A DNA stretch of 29,237 nucleotides, taken from assembly GCA_016794445.1 (NCBI GenBank), contig JAEUKC010000234.1:1-29237 (forward strand), read 5' to 3'. The stretch is from JADJMO01 sp016794445 (GTDB lineage: Bacteria; Myxococcota_A; Polyangia; Polyangiales; JADJMO01). Of this stretch, positions 8,388-17,896 are shown piece by piece. The stretch's first letter is position 1, and every line of letters starts with the position of its first letter. Below the pieces are notes generated by a model. It made no database searches. It was not told the DNA's origin and worked only from the letters and a program-made list of their open reading frames with translations. Made by a program: the position numbers and the translations under genes.

Positions 8388-9104
8388 TCACACGGTCGCG
8401 CTGGCCTGCTGCGCGCGCTCTCGCGAGAGGCGATAGAAGAGATCGGGCAAGGACTCGACGGTGGGCACGAGGTAGTCGGGCCGGCACACCGCCAGCTGCT
8501 CGCTCGAGTGCGACCCCCGCGTGACGCCGATGACCATCCCGCAGCCCGCGCGCCGACCTTCCTCGAGGTCGGACGGGGTGTCGCCGACCTTCACGACGCA
8601 GCTCGCGTCGGTGACGCGCGCCCGCCGCATCGCGAGGTGGATCAGGTCGGGGGCCGGCCGACCGAGGGCGACCTCGTCGCTGGTCGCGGTGGCGTCGAGG
8701 AGCCCCTCGTCGGCCCAGCCGAGGCGCTCGACGATCGCGTGGCAGATCGGCCGCGAAAAGCCCGTATCCAGCGCGACCTTCACGCCGCGCATCTTGAGCC
8801 AGCGGAACACGTGGGTCGTGCCGGGGACCTCGGCGACGGTCACGTGGGTGCGGTAGAAGCGGACCATCCGGTCGACGAACGAGCGGTGGATGCACTCCAC
8901 CTCGGGCTCCGTCGCGGCGAGGCCCTGATCCTCGAGCAGCGTGCGGATGGCGAGCGGCTTGGGCCACCCCATCACCGCGTTGACCTGGGCGAGCGTCGGC
9001 GAGACGCCGAGGGCCTTCACGGCCTCGCGAAGGTGGAAGGCCACGTCGGCGTCGTCGGCCACGGTGGTGCCGGCCATGTCGAAGACCACGAGCTGGATGT
9101 GCAT
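8388..9104 (-). CDS. HAD hydrolase, phosphonatase-like
   Basis: The 238-residue product has the HAD motifs in order: 'FDMAGTTV' with nucleophile Asp9, motif II 'ALDTGFSR' (Thr114), the conserved 'LGRPAPD' and the acidic motif 'VKVGDTPSD' (Asp175, Asp179). The D-M-A-G-T-T form and the GRPAP loop place it with phosphonoacetaldehyde hydrolase (PhnX) and PhnX-like hydrolases rather than generic phosphatases. A Lys in 'MGWPK' (Lys49) falls near the Schiff-base lysine of PhnX. No other phosphonate gene is nearby, so the substrate is open. ATG at 9102-9104 has a GAGGAG ribosome-binding site at 9110-9115. It follows the GT2 gene after 26 nt, probably in the same transcript. Confidence 0.85.
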   Translation of the reverse strand: MHIQLVVFDMAGTTVADDADVAFHLREAVKALGVSPTLAQVNAVMGWPKPLAIRTLLEDQGLAATEPEVECIHRSFVDRMVRFYRTHVTVAEVPGTTHVFRWLKMRGVKVALDTGFSRPICHAIVERLGWADEGLLDATATSDEVALGRPAPDLIHLAMRRARVTDASCVVKVGDTPSDLEEGRRAGCGMVIGVTRGSHSSEQLAVCRPDYLVPTVESLPDLFYRLSRERAQQASATV

Positions 9105-9130
9105 GAGAGCTCCTCGGTGGAAGAGGACGG

Positions 9131-10321
9131 TCACGGGACGATCGCCGACAGCGCGGCGCCGAAACGACCGGAGGGCGGCGCCGGCACGAGGTGCGAGTCG
9201 GCCTCCACGTAGAACGGGTGTCCCCGCCACTCGACGCGCCGGCTGACGCACGCGCGGAGCCAGCAGATCTGGACGAGGAGGGCGCGCACCGGCTCCAGCG
9301 CGAGGAAGCGCAGCGCCATCGGCCGCGTGCGGAGCAGCCGCAGGGCGAGGGCGGCGAACACGATCTGGAGGGCCGCCGTGGCGAGGAGCAGCGCGACCGC
9401 GAGCCGGCTCGGAAGGAGGGGCGCGGTCAGGAGCGCGATCACGAACGGCGAGCCGAGCGGCTCGGCGAGGAACGCGCCCGGCACGATGGCCCGCCGCATC
9501 TTCGCCCACCGCGTGTGCCGCTCGAGGGTCCGCGCGAGGGTGCACACCGCGTTGCGGTTCTCGACCGGATCGAACGCCACGCCCACCCCGAAGCCCGCGT
9601 CCTGGAACAGGCGGCCGAGCAGGTGGTCCTCCGCGAGCACGCTCGCGACCACGTGGAACCCGCCGATGCGGTGGAGCGCCTTGCGCCACATGGCCATGGA
9701 CTTGCCGACCGCGACCGGGAGGTCGGACAGCAGCGTCATGGCCCCGACGGTCGGCGCGACCTGCGCGCCGAGCTGCAGGTTCTCCAGCGCCGCTCCCCAG
9801 GTCCTCTCGCCGTCCCCCGCGACCAGGCTCGACACCAGCCCGACACCAGGTCGGGAGAGCTCGGCGACGAGCGACCAGAGGTAGGAGGGCGCGACGCGGA
9901 CGTTGGCGTCGGAGATGACGAGAATCTCCCCGGTGGCCTGTCGCTCGAGGCCGAGCAGCTGGGCGACCTTGGGATTGATGGCCGCGTCCGGATCGGTGTG
10001 GACGATCCTGGCGTCCAGCTCCGGGTGGGCGCGCAGGAAGGCGTAGGCCACCTCGACGGCGGGGTCGCGTGGGTCGGCGACGCCGATCAGGAGCTCGAAC
10101 GCGGGGTAGTCGAGCCGCGCGAAGCTCTCCAGGTTCTCGCGGAGATCCTCGTCCACCCCGGCCACCGGCTTGAGCACGGTGACCCGCGGCGCGCGGTCGA
10201 GCGGCGGGCTGCCCTGTCGGCGGCGCCGCCGCACGGCGACGGCGAAGGCACCGAACACGGTGCCATAGACCGCGACCGAGGTCGCGACCGGGAGCAGCGA
10301 GAGGGCCGTGGTGGTGTCCAC
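9131..10321 (-). CDS. ceramide glucosyltransferase-like GT2 (HpnI-type) membrane enzyme
   Basis: This is a family 2 glycosyltransferase of 396 residues with an N-terminal membrane segment (~5-30) and a hydrophobic C-terminal part (~281-345). The GT domain shows 'VTVLKPVAGVDEDL' (47-60), 'VADPRD' (81-86), the DXD-like 'SDANVRV' (137-143), 'LAEDHLLGRLF' (229-239) with Asp232, and 'RHTRW' (268-272). This D1-D2-D3-(Q/R)xxRW pattern is diagnostic for the ceramide glucosyltransferase group. That group also includes HpnI, which transfers N-acetylglucosamine to bacteriohopanetetrol-type lipids. Membrane lipid glycosylation is therefore likely; sphingolipid versus hopanoid cannot be decided here because no hpn or sphingolipid gene is in the window. 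The start is a GTG at 10319-10321. Confidence 0.85.
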   Translation of the reverse strand: MDTTTALSLLPVATSVAVYGTVFGAFAVAVRRRRRQGSPPLDRAPRVTVLKPVAGVDEDLRENLESFARLDYPAFELLIGVADPRDPAVEVAYAFLRAHPELDARIVHTDPDAAINPKVAQLLGLERQATGEILVISDANVRVAPSYLWSLVAELSRPGVGLVSSLVAGDGERTWGAALENLQLGAQVAPTVGAMTLLSDLPVAVGKSMAMWRKALHRIGGFHVVASVLAEDHLLGRLFQDAGFGVGVAFDPVENRNAVCTLARTLERHTRWAKMRRAIVPGAFLAEPLGSPFVIALLTAPLLPSRLAVALLLATAALQIVFAALALRLLRTRPMALRFLALEPVRALLVQICWLRACVSRRVEWRGHPFYVEADSHLVPAPPSGRFGAALSAIVP

Positions 10322-10400
10322 GGGCCAGCAGCATGCCCGGCCGATCGGGCAAGCCGGTGAAGCTGGTGTGAAGTTGTGGAAAAGGCTACCGACGAGGTCT

Positions 10401-10446
10401 GTCAGTGATTGGCAGCAAATGTCCTGTCAGCAGTGGCAGCAATCAC
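10401..10446. repeat. paired TGGCAGCAA direct repeats inside a GTGATTG/CAATCAC inverted repeat
   Basis: GTCAG at 10401 and 10426 and TGGCAGCAA at 10410-10418 and 10434-10442 form an imperfect direct repeat with a ~24-bp period. The block is bounded by a perfect 7-bp inverted repeat, GTGATTG (10405-10411) and CAATCAC (10440-10446). It lies between the carboxypeptidase stop and the GT2 start on the minus strand, so it may be an operator for the GT2 gene or a 3' element. Confidence 0.35.
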
Positions 10447-11399
10447 TCCGCCGCCGCGAGCTCACCGGCTCGTCCAACCCGCGCCTCCACCCCCGCGCGC
10501 AGCAGCGCCAGCAGCGCCGGGACCAGCCGGTCCACCGTCTCGTCCACCACGTGCGCGTGGCTGGGGTTCATCCAGCAGAACGGGTTGATCGCGCGCCGCG
10601 GGTGCAGGAGCCGCCGGTCCAGCGTGGAGACCTCCACCGTGAACGCGTCCGCGCCGAACCGCGCGTCGAGCCAGTCGTCCAGGTCTCCGAGCGTGGGGTA
10701 CAACCGGGTGGCCTGGTCCACCACGTACGGCGCCCCGCGGAGCGCCCCCGAGAACGCGCGGCCGAGGGCGCGGTAGTGCGCCTCGCGCGGGTGGCGCGCG
10801 CGCGTGTGCGCCCACGGATACAGGAGCATGTCGCCGAAGCTGTGGAAGCCGACCGCCACTGCCGGCGCGATCTCCTGCGCCACCGCCACCACCGTGCGCG
10901 ACTCCGGCTCCGACAGCGGGTGTGGCCCCATGTAGTGCGGAGACCAGGGGTGCCGCGAGCCCGAGAACGGGTGCCACTCGCCGAGCGCGCCGACCACGGG
11001 AAAGTTGCGGTTCAGATCGACCCCACGCGCGTTGCCTCGCCGATACGCGAGCCGCCCTCGTGCGATCCGCTCCATGTTCTCGGCGAACGAGTCCGGGTTC
11101 ACCACCGGCAGCACCGTCACCCGCGCGCAGCTGCGCACGAGTTCGGCGTCGGCCGAGCGCTCGGTCCGCAGGCGCCGCACGAGCTCGAGCAGGGCCACCG
11201 ACCCGATGACCTCGACGCCGTGCATCAGCCCCGTGAGCAGGACCGGCACGCCGTCGAGCGGGCCGAGATCGAAGCGGTGCACGGCGCGGCCCTCGACCGA
11301 CCGCCCTGCCACGCGCGCGTCACCGCACGCCTCGGCGCAGACCTCGTGAAAGGTGCGTTCCTGGACGTAAGGACCAAAGAGAGACGGCAAGCCCGACAT
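10443..11399 (-). CDS. M14-family zinc carboxypeptidase
   Basis: The 318-residue protein has the complete M14 metallocarboxypeptidase site. The zinc motif is HxxE in 'LMHGVEV' (His60, Glu63), with the third ligand in 'VGFHSFGD' (His186). The substrate-binding segment is 'GVDLNRNFP' (Asn130-Arg131), and the catalytic Glu lies in 'FTVEVS' (Glu256). 'VLPVVNPDSF' is the usual NPDG-like strand. It would remove C-terminal residues from peptides or cell-wall peptides. No signal peptide is visible, so it is probably cytosolic or exported by another route. The ATG at 11397-11399 is 93 nt downstream of the agmatinase-like gene; the gap holds direct repeats and a hairpin, so it may have its own promoter. 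Confidence 0.88.
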   Translation of the reverse strand: MSGLPSLFGPYVQERTFHEVCAEACGDARVAGRSVEGRAVHRFDLGPLDGVPVLLTGLMHGVEVIGSVALLELVRRLRTERSADAELVRSCARVTVLPVVNPDSFAENMERIARGRLAYRRGNARGVDLNRNFPVVGALGEWHPFSGSRHPWSPHYMGPHPLSEPESRTVVAVAQEIAPAVAVGFHSFGDMLLYPWAHTRARHPREAHYRALGRAFSGALRGAPYVVDQATRLYPTLGDLDDWLDARFGADAFTVEVSTLDRRLLHPRRAINPFCWMNPSHAHVVDETVDRLVPALLALLRAGVEARVGRAGELAAAE

Positions 11400-11424
11400 C
11401 AGAGTGTCGGTACTGTGACCGATC

Positions 11425-11439
11425 CGCGGCGTGGCCGCG
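11425..11439 (-). terminator. small hairpin downstream of the agmatinase-like gene
   Basis: A perfect 6-bp stem (CGCGGC / GCCGCG) with a GTG loop lies about 55-70 nt beyond the stop of the ureohydrolase gene. No T-tract follows, so termination is uncertain. Confidence 0.25.
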
Positions 11440-11456
11440 ACGCCCCCGGCGCAAAT

Positions 11457-11478
11457 GTCACACAGCGCGCCGTCACAC
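11457..11478. promoter_or_regulatory. candidate operator: two GTCACAC direct repeats
   Basis: GTCACAC occurs at 11457-11463 and 11472-11478, 15 bp apart, about 58 nt upstream of the carboxypeptidase start. A reversed TGTGAC half-site lies at 11414-11419. A transcription-factor site is possible. Two tandem in-frame TGA codons of the preceding gene sit in a nearby duplicated CGTTCAGGT block (11482-11499). Confidence 0.3.
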
Positions 11479-11492
11479 GGCGTTCAGGTCGT

Positions 11493-12410
11493 TCAGGTCG
11501 CGAGCAGCGCGAGCCCCTCGTAGAGCAGGTGCGCGGCGAGGTGCGCCGTGACGTCCGAGACGTCGTGGGCGGGGCAGACCTCCACCACGTCCATGCCGAC
11601 CAGCTTCACGCCGGCGAGCGACCGCACGAGCCGCAGGGCCTCACGCGAGGACAGGCCCCCGGGCACTGGCGTGCCCGTGCCTGGCGCGAACGCGGGATCG
11701 ACCCCGTCGACGTCGAACGTGATGTACGTCGGTCGGTCGCCGACCGCCTCGCGGATCTGGCGCGCCACCTCGCCGATGCCACGGTCGTGGACCGTGTCCA
11801 TGTCGTAGAGGCGCCCGCCGTGCTCGGCGACGAGCGCGCCCTCCTCGGGCGAGCCCCAGGTGGCGCGGATCCCGATCTGGTGCAGGGCGTTGCGCGCGAC
11901 GAGGTCCTCGTCGATCGCGTGGCGGATCGGCGTGCCGTGGTGGAACGCGTCGCCCCACACCTCGGGGCCGCTCGTGTCGAGGTGCGCGTCGACGTGCACG
12001 AGCGCCACCGGCCCGTGCGCCCGCGCGACGGCGCGCAGGATGGGGTACGTGATCGAGTGATCGCCGCCCACCACGAAGGGCACGACCCCTGCCCCGACGA
12101 CCGCACCGATCTCCGCCTCGATGGCGCCGCGCGCGAGCTCGGCGGAGAACGGCGGGACCGCCACGTTCCCGTGATCGACGACCCGCAGCGTATTGAACAC
12201 GTCCACCTTGCGCGTCGGGTGGAACGTCTGGACGAGCGCGCTCACCCGCCGCACCTCCCACGGCGCGAGGCGCGCACCTGGGTTGAAAGTGGTCCCGCCG
12301 TCCCAGGGCACGCCGATCAGCGCGGCCTGCGCGCCCTCGAGCGGCCCGTGGGCGAGGCGGAAGAAGTTGATCTGACCGTCGCGGATGTACGCGTGGGCGG
12401 GCTGTTGCAT
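11493..12410 (-). CDS. speB: agmatinase/ureohydrolase family protein
   Basis: The 305-residue protein has all metal-binding motifs of the arginase/agmatinase superfamily: 'GGDHS' (115-119), 'HVDAHLDT' (139-146), the substrate loop 'FHHGTPIRHA' (157-166) and 'FDVDGVDPAFAPGTGTP' (232-248). The predicted Mn ligands are His118, Asp141, His143, Asp145, Asp233 and Asp235. Length and the 'GTGTPVPGGLSSRE' motif fit agmatinase (agmatine to putrescine plus urea). Guanidinobutyrase or other guanidino hydrolases cannot be excluded. It starts 7 nt after the plsC-like stop, so it belongs to the GNAT-PlsC transcript. No arginine decarboxylase gene is in the window. The spe symbol is a family-level suggestion. 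Confidence 0.85.
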   Translation of the reverse strand: MQQPAHAYIRDGQINFFRLAHGPLEGAQAALIGVPWDGGTTFNPGARLAPWEVRRVSALVQTFHPTRKVDVFNTLRVVDHGNVAVPPFSAELARGAIEAEIGAVVGAGVVPFVVGGDHSITYPILRAVARAHGPVALVHVDAHLDTSGPEVWGDAFHHGTPIRHAIDEDLVARNALHQIGIRATWGSPEEGALVAEHGGRLYDMDTVHDRGIGEVARQIREAVGDRPTYITFDVDGVDPAFAPGTGTPVPGGLSSREALRLVRSLAGVKLVGMDVVEVCPAHDVSDVTAHLAAHLLYEGLALLAT

Positions 12411-12417
12411 GGGATCC

Positions 12418-13185
12418 TCAGCTGGCGAACGTGATGCGCGCGCGAGCGCGGTCGGCGAGGTCCTGGGCCTCCTCGCCCTTGCGCGGGACGAGGGGCGTCC
12501 CGAAGGAGAGGCGGGCCCGGGTCACGCGTCGGCGCGCGAGGCGCAGGAAGTGGGGCAGGAAGGTCTCGTCCCCGACCCAGCACGCGTCGCGGTCCGCGTA
12601 TTCGATGCGGATCGGCACCACGGGCACGTGATGGGCGATCGCTGCGGCGAAGAGCCCGCGGTGGAACGGCAGCGTGTCCCCGTAGGTGGTCGTGCCCTCG
12701 GGGAAGTTGAGCACCGAGGCGCCCTCGGCGAGCGCGCGCCACGCCCGCCGCAGGGCCACCGCGCGCGTCACCGGGTCGCGGCGGTCGACCATGACCACGC
12801 CGAGCTTGCGCACCTGGGCACCGATGACGGGCCAGTCGAAGACCTCGCGCTTGGCGAGCGCCACCGCAGGCACCGCCTGGACCACGAGGAGCGGATCGAC
12901 CCAGCTCAGGTGGTTCGCGACCATGAGGGCCTGGCCCACCGGCAGCCGCCCGACGATCTCGACCTCGAAGCCAAGGGTGGTCAGGATCTCGCGCGCGGCG
13001 TTGCGAAGCGCGAGGCCGCTCGCCGCGCGCCGCTGTGGCCCGTGCAGGGCCTCGACTCCGCGCGCCTGCACCGCGGTCTCGACCAGGTGTCGCACGGTCC
13101 CGGCGAAGCGGGTCGACACGCGCTCGACCTCGTCGAAGCGCCGCGGCGCCCCGAGCGCGAGCAGCGCCTCGGTCGAGACGTTCAC
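12418..13185 (-). CDS. plsC: PlsC-type 1-acyl-sn-glycerol-3-phosphate acyltransferase
   Basis: This 255-residue lysophospholipid acyltransferase has the catalytic NHx4D block 'NHLSWVDP' (His92, Asp97), the 'FPEGTTT' block (161-167) that contacts the phosphate, and 'VPVVPIRIEY' further on. It would transfer a fatty acyl group to lysophosphatidate or a related lipid acceptor at the membrane. Residues 1-60 are an N-terminal extension. The start is the GTG at 13183-13185, which overlaps the TGA of the upstream GNAT gene as GTGA, a typical translational coupling. The frame is open further upstream but would then overlap the whole GNAT gene. The acceptor lipid need not be a glycerolipid, because related enzymes (for example OlsA) acylate amino-acid lipids. 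Confidence 0.87.
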   Translation of the reverse strand: MNVSTEALLALGAPRRFDEVERVSTRFAGTVRHLVETAVQARGVEALHGPQRRAASGLALRNAAREILTTLGFEVEIVGRLPVGQALMVANHLSWVDPLLVVQAVPAVALAKREVFDWPVIGAQVRKLGVVMVDRRDPVTRAVALRRAWRALAEGASVLNFPEGTTTYGDTLPFHRGLFAAAIAHHVPVVPIRIEYADRDACWVGDETFLPHFLRLARRRVTRARLSFGTPLVPRKGEEAQDLADRARARITFAS

Positions 13186-13742
13186 GCGACCTCGCTCAGG
13201 TCCGCGCGGAGGTGCTCGCCGCTGACCGGCGCCTCGGCCCGACGCTCCACCAGCCCGAGCCGCTCGTACTTCGGCCGCAGGGCCTCGAAGGTGGCGCGGT
13301 CGATGCGGGAGACGATGCGCTTGTCGCCCTTGCCGTAGAACTCCGAGCGCACCTCGGTCTCGCGGGCGCCCAGCATGGCGTGCAGCGAGCGGGCCGCGAC
13401 GTTGTCCTCGGTGACCGTGAACCAGCACACGTCGACGTGGTCGACGATGCGGCGCATGAACGCGCGGAGCAGCTCGAGGGTGACCCGCGAGCGCTGGAAG
13501 CGCGGGATGACGGCGAGGGTCGTGCAGTAGGCCTCGCCGCGGTTCACGAACGAGAGCAGGTAGCCGACGGGCTCGCCGTCGACCTCGGCGAGGAAACACG
13601 ACTCGGCGAAGAACTCGCAACACAGGCGGATGTAATAGGGCCCGAGGGTGCTCTCGCCGGTCGCGGCGAACACGTCCTCTTCGAGGCGCATGAGGGCCTC
13701 GAAGTCACGGGATTCGAGGGGGCGCACGATGGCTTTGGACAT
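13182..13742 (-). CDS. GNAT-family N-acetyltransferase
   Basis: The 186-residue product shows the GNAT fold: N-terminal 'IVRPLESRDFEALMRLEE', central strands 'CFLAEVDGEPVGYLLSFV' (49-66), the acetyl-CoA loop region 'TTLAVIPRFQRSRVTLELL' and 'TVTEDNVAARSLHAMLGA'. The usual Q/RxxGxG/A acyl-CoA loop is degenerate here ('QRSRVTL'). The part around 'GPYYIRLCCEFFAESC' recalls diaminobutyrate acetyltransferases (EctA), but the remaining ectoine genes are absent. An amine or amino acid acceptor is plausible. The ATG at 13740-13742 is preceded by an excellent AGGAGGA ribosome-binding site. It is the first gene of a unit with plsC (GTGA overlap) and the agmatinase-like gene. Confidence 0.85.
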   Translation of the reverse strand: MSKAIVRPLESRDFEALMRLEEDVFAATGESTLGPYYIRLCCEFFAESCFLAEVDGEPVGYLLSFVNRGEAYCTTLAVIPRFQRSRVTLELLRAFMRRIVDHVDVCWFTVTEDNVAARSLHAMLGARETEVRSEFYGKGDKRIVSRIDRATFEALRPKYERLGLVERRAEAPVSGEHLRADLSEVA

Positions 13743-13750
13743 GGTCTTCG

Positions 13751-13757
13751 TCCTCCT
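13751..13757 (-). promoter_or_regulatory. strong ribosome-binding site of the GNAT gene
   Basis: AGGAGGA on the minus strand lies 8 nt before the ATG at 13742. It is among the strongest Shine-Dalgarno matches in the window and fixes the GNAT start. Confidence 0.75.
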
Positions 13758-13840
13758 GGCTTGTCAGTATTGGGCGCAAGGATGAACGACCGAGGTGACA
13801 CCCATGTCTCGTCGCCGCGAAGTCGTCGCTACTTCGTCCG

Positions 13841-16360
<2,520 letters not shown>

Positions 16361-16361
16361 G

Positions 16362-17213
16362 TCAGGCTTCTCCGAGCGCGGACTGCCGGAAGGCGCGCAT
16401 GGCGAGCGCGAACGGCACGGGACCGTCGCTCGGCACGAGCCGATCGTCGATGGCGTCGTAGAGGCGCAAGGCGCGGTCGTCCTCGGCCACGGAGTGCGCG
16501 GTGTGGAGCCGGGCATGTCGCGCCGGCCCGAGGCGGTGGTCACCGCGCTCGTGGACGTGCCCGCACAGCACGTGCGCGCTGCGGAACGGACGCAGCATCG
16601 TGCGCACGAAGCCGAGGTCGAGCAGGCCCTCGAGCCAGCCGAGCCGCAGCCCGAAGGTGAACGGCGGGTGGTGCATCGCGAGCACCGTCGCGCCACGGCG
16701 CTCGCGCGCGTGCAGCACGTCGTGGATGCGACGGCGCTGCCGCTCGCCGAGCTCTCCGGCCGCGCGCAGCCAGTGCTGGTGGATGGTGGTGGAGAGCGCG
16801 ACGACGGTGGCGCCCTTCAGCTCGACGGCGGTGCCCGGGCGGCTCGTGACGCGGAACGCGGCGAGCGGGCCGGCGAGCGCATTCTCGAAGGCGTCGCCCG
16901 ACGTGTAGCCGTCGTGGTTGCCGGGCACGAGGGTGATCTGCTCGGGCGCGAACGGCGCCGCGTGGAGCTCCTCGGCGAGGACCTCGAACTGCGCGGGGAT
17001 GCCGTCCTCGGTGAGATCACCGGTGACGACGACGTGGTCGGCCCGCGCGGCGCGGGCCTCGGCGAAGGCCCGGCGCAGGCGGCGGCGGGGCCTCTCGGAG
17101 TCGATCGGACGCCCCTGCGAGATCGTCTGGATCCGCAGGCGGTCCTGCCACGAGCGGGCCTCGGGCCGGCGCTCGACGAGGTGGAGGTCGGTCAGGTGGG
17201 CGATGCGCGTCAT
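16362..17213 (-). CDS. calcineurin-like metallophosphoesterase
   Basis: The 283-residue protein has the full metallophosphoesterase motif set: 'LTDLHL' (Asp9, His11), 'VVTGDLTEDG' (Asp66), 'VPGNHDG' (Asn99, His100), 'AMHHPP' near 180 and 'CGHVHER' (217-223). This is the CpdA/Icc-like group of cyclic-nucleotide or nucleotide phosphodiesterases, though the exact substrate cannot be read from sequence. There is no signal peptide, so it is cytosolic. ATG at 17211-17213 is chosen because 'MTRIAHLTDLHL' is the usual family N-terminus; a longer frame to 17297 adds an Arg-rich unsupported tail. It is separated by one nt from the kinase gene, so translation of the two is likely coupled. Confidence 0.88.
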   Translation of the reverse strand: MTRIAHLTDLHLVERRPEARSWQDRLRIQTISQGRPIDSERPRRRLRRAFAEARAARADHVVVTGDLTEDGIPAQFEVLAEELHAAPFAPEQITLVPGNHDGYTSGDAFENALAGPLAAFRVTSRPGTAVELKGATVVALSTTIHQHWLRAAGELGERQRRRIHDVLHARERRGATVLAMHHPPFTFGLRLGWLEGLLDLGFVRTMLRPFRSAHVLCGHVHERGDHRLGPARHARLHTAHSVAEDDRALRLYDAIDDRLVPSDGPVPFALAMRAFRQSALGEA

Positions 17214-17319
17214 GTCGGCGCAGGGTGCCGGGCCCGTGCGACGCCAGGGTGAACGGACGGGGGGATCTTGGCTACTTCGCCGCCGGTATGGCAGCAATGG
17301 CAGGAACTACCTGTGCCGT

Positions 17320-17337
17320 GGCCGCCCATGAACGGCC
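17320..17337 (-). terminator. weak hairpin downstream of the lipoprotein unit
   Basis: A perfect 5-bp stem (GGCCG / CGGCC, 8-nt loop) lies 18-35 nt beyond the stop at 17355. It has no T-tract. The nearby motif ATGGCAGCAATGGC (17288-17301) resembles the repeats at 10410-10442. Confidence 0.25.
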
Positions 17338-17354
17338 GGCTCCGATGGCCTCGG

Positions 17355-17864
17355 TCACATGTCGAGCGGCTTGGCGGTCGGGGCCGGCGCGGCGATCGGC
17401 TGCGGCAGCGAGATGCGCCAGGACACGGTCTGCGTGTCCTTCACGAACGGAGGCACCTCGACACCCTGGAACCGCGCGAGGACGCACGCGCCCACCTCGG
17501 GCGGCAGGGCGCCGTCGGCGAAGCCGGCCTGCTTCACCTTGCCGTTCGACGAGAAGACCAGGACGACCGTGGCCTCGCCACCCTGGCCGCAGTCCTTGTA
17601 GGGCACCGCGGCGAGCGCCTTCTTGGCCGCGCCCTTGTCGAACGCGCCCGGCGTCGCGACGACGATCGGACCGGTCGCGGGCGGCGGGTCGGGGGGCGGC
17701 GGCTCGTCGGCCGCGTTCGCGATCGCCGACACGGCCAGGATGCCGCCGACGACGAGCAGGTCACCGACGCCGGGACCGTGGTGGTGATGGCCGTGAAAAC
17801 TTCCGTAGCCCACGCAGCCCGACGCGGTGCCGGCGAGCAGGAGCCCGAAGAGGAGGGGTTTCAT
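17355..17864 (-). CDS. lipoprotein with a TonB-C-like/AgmX-like domain
   Basis: The 169-residue product has a signal peptide with a lipobox ending at Cys17 (ASGC). A short His cluster follows (His24, His26-His29), then a hydrophobic segment ('DLLVVGGILAVSAIANAA') and a Pro-rich linker. The C-terminal ~90 residues ('GEATVVLVFSSNGKVKQAGF', 'EVGACVLARFQGVEVPPF', 'VSWRISLP') match the small alpha/beta domain found in many myxobacterial proteins and related to the TonB C-terminal fold. Two Cys (in 'YKDCGQ' and 'GACVLA') may form a disulfide, as is usual in that domain. The function is unknown; a cell-envelope role is likely. ATG at 17862-17864 is preceded by GGAGGGC. It follows the next lipoprotein gene by 32 nt. 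Confidence 0.75.
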   Translation of the reverse strand: MKPLLFGLLLAGTASGCVGYGSFHGHHHHGPGVGDLLVVGGILAVSAIANAADEPPPPDPPPATGPIVVATPGAFDKGAAKKALAAVPYKDCGQGGEATVVLVFSSNGKVKQAGFADGALPPEVGACVLARFQGVEVPPFVKDTQTVSWRISLPQPIAAPAPTAKPLDM

Positions 17865-17896
17865 GCCCTCCGAGGGAGCAACACGTGTACCAGCGC

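Noticed and set aside
10410..10442. TGGCAG motifs as sigma-54 (-24/-12) promoters.
   Set aside because: No TTGC-type -12 element follows any TGGCAG copy at the needed spacing.
13186..13623. Extension of the PlsC frame upstream to 13623.
   Set aside because: It overlaps the well-supported GNAT gene almost entirely; the GTGA overlap at 13182-13185 is the better start.
13182..13742. GNAT plus PlsC read as the ornithine-lipid pair OlsB/OlsA.
   Set aside because: The GNAT protein is short (186 aa) and lacks the features of OlsB; only a loose analogy remains.
16361..16696. Extension of the kinase frame to 16696.
   Set aside because: It overlaps the phosphoesterase gene, and the residues before 'QALGRYRLVAEIG' are Arg/Ser/Cys-rich nonsense; GTG 16358-16360 fits the kinase N-terminus.
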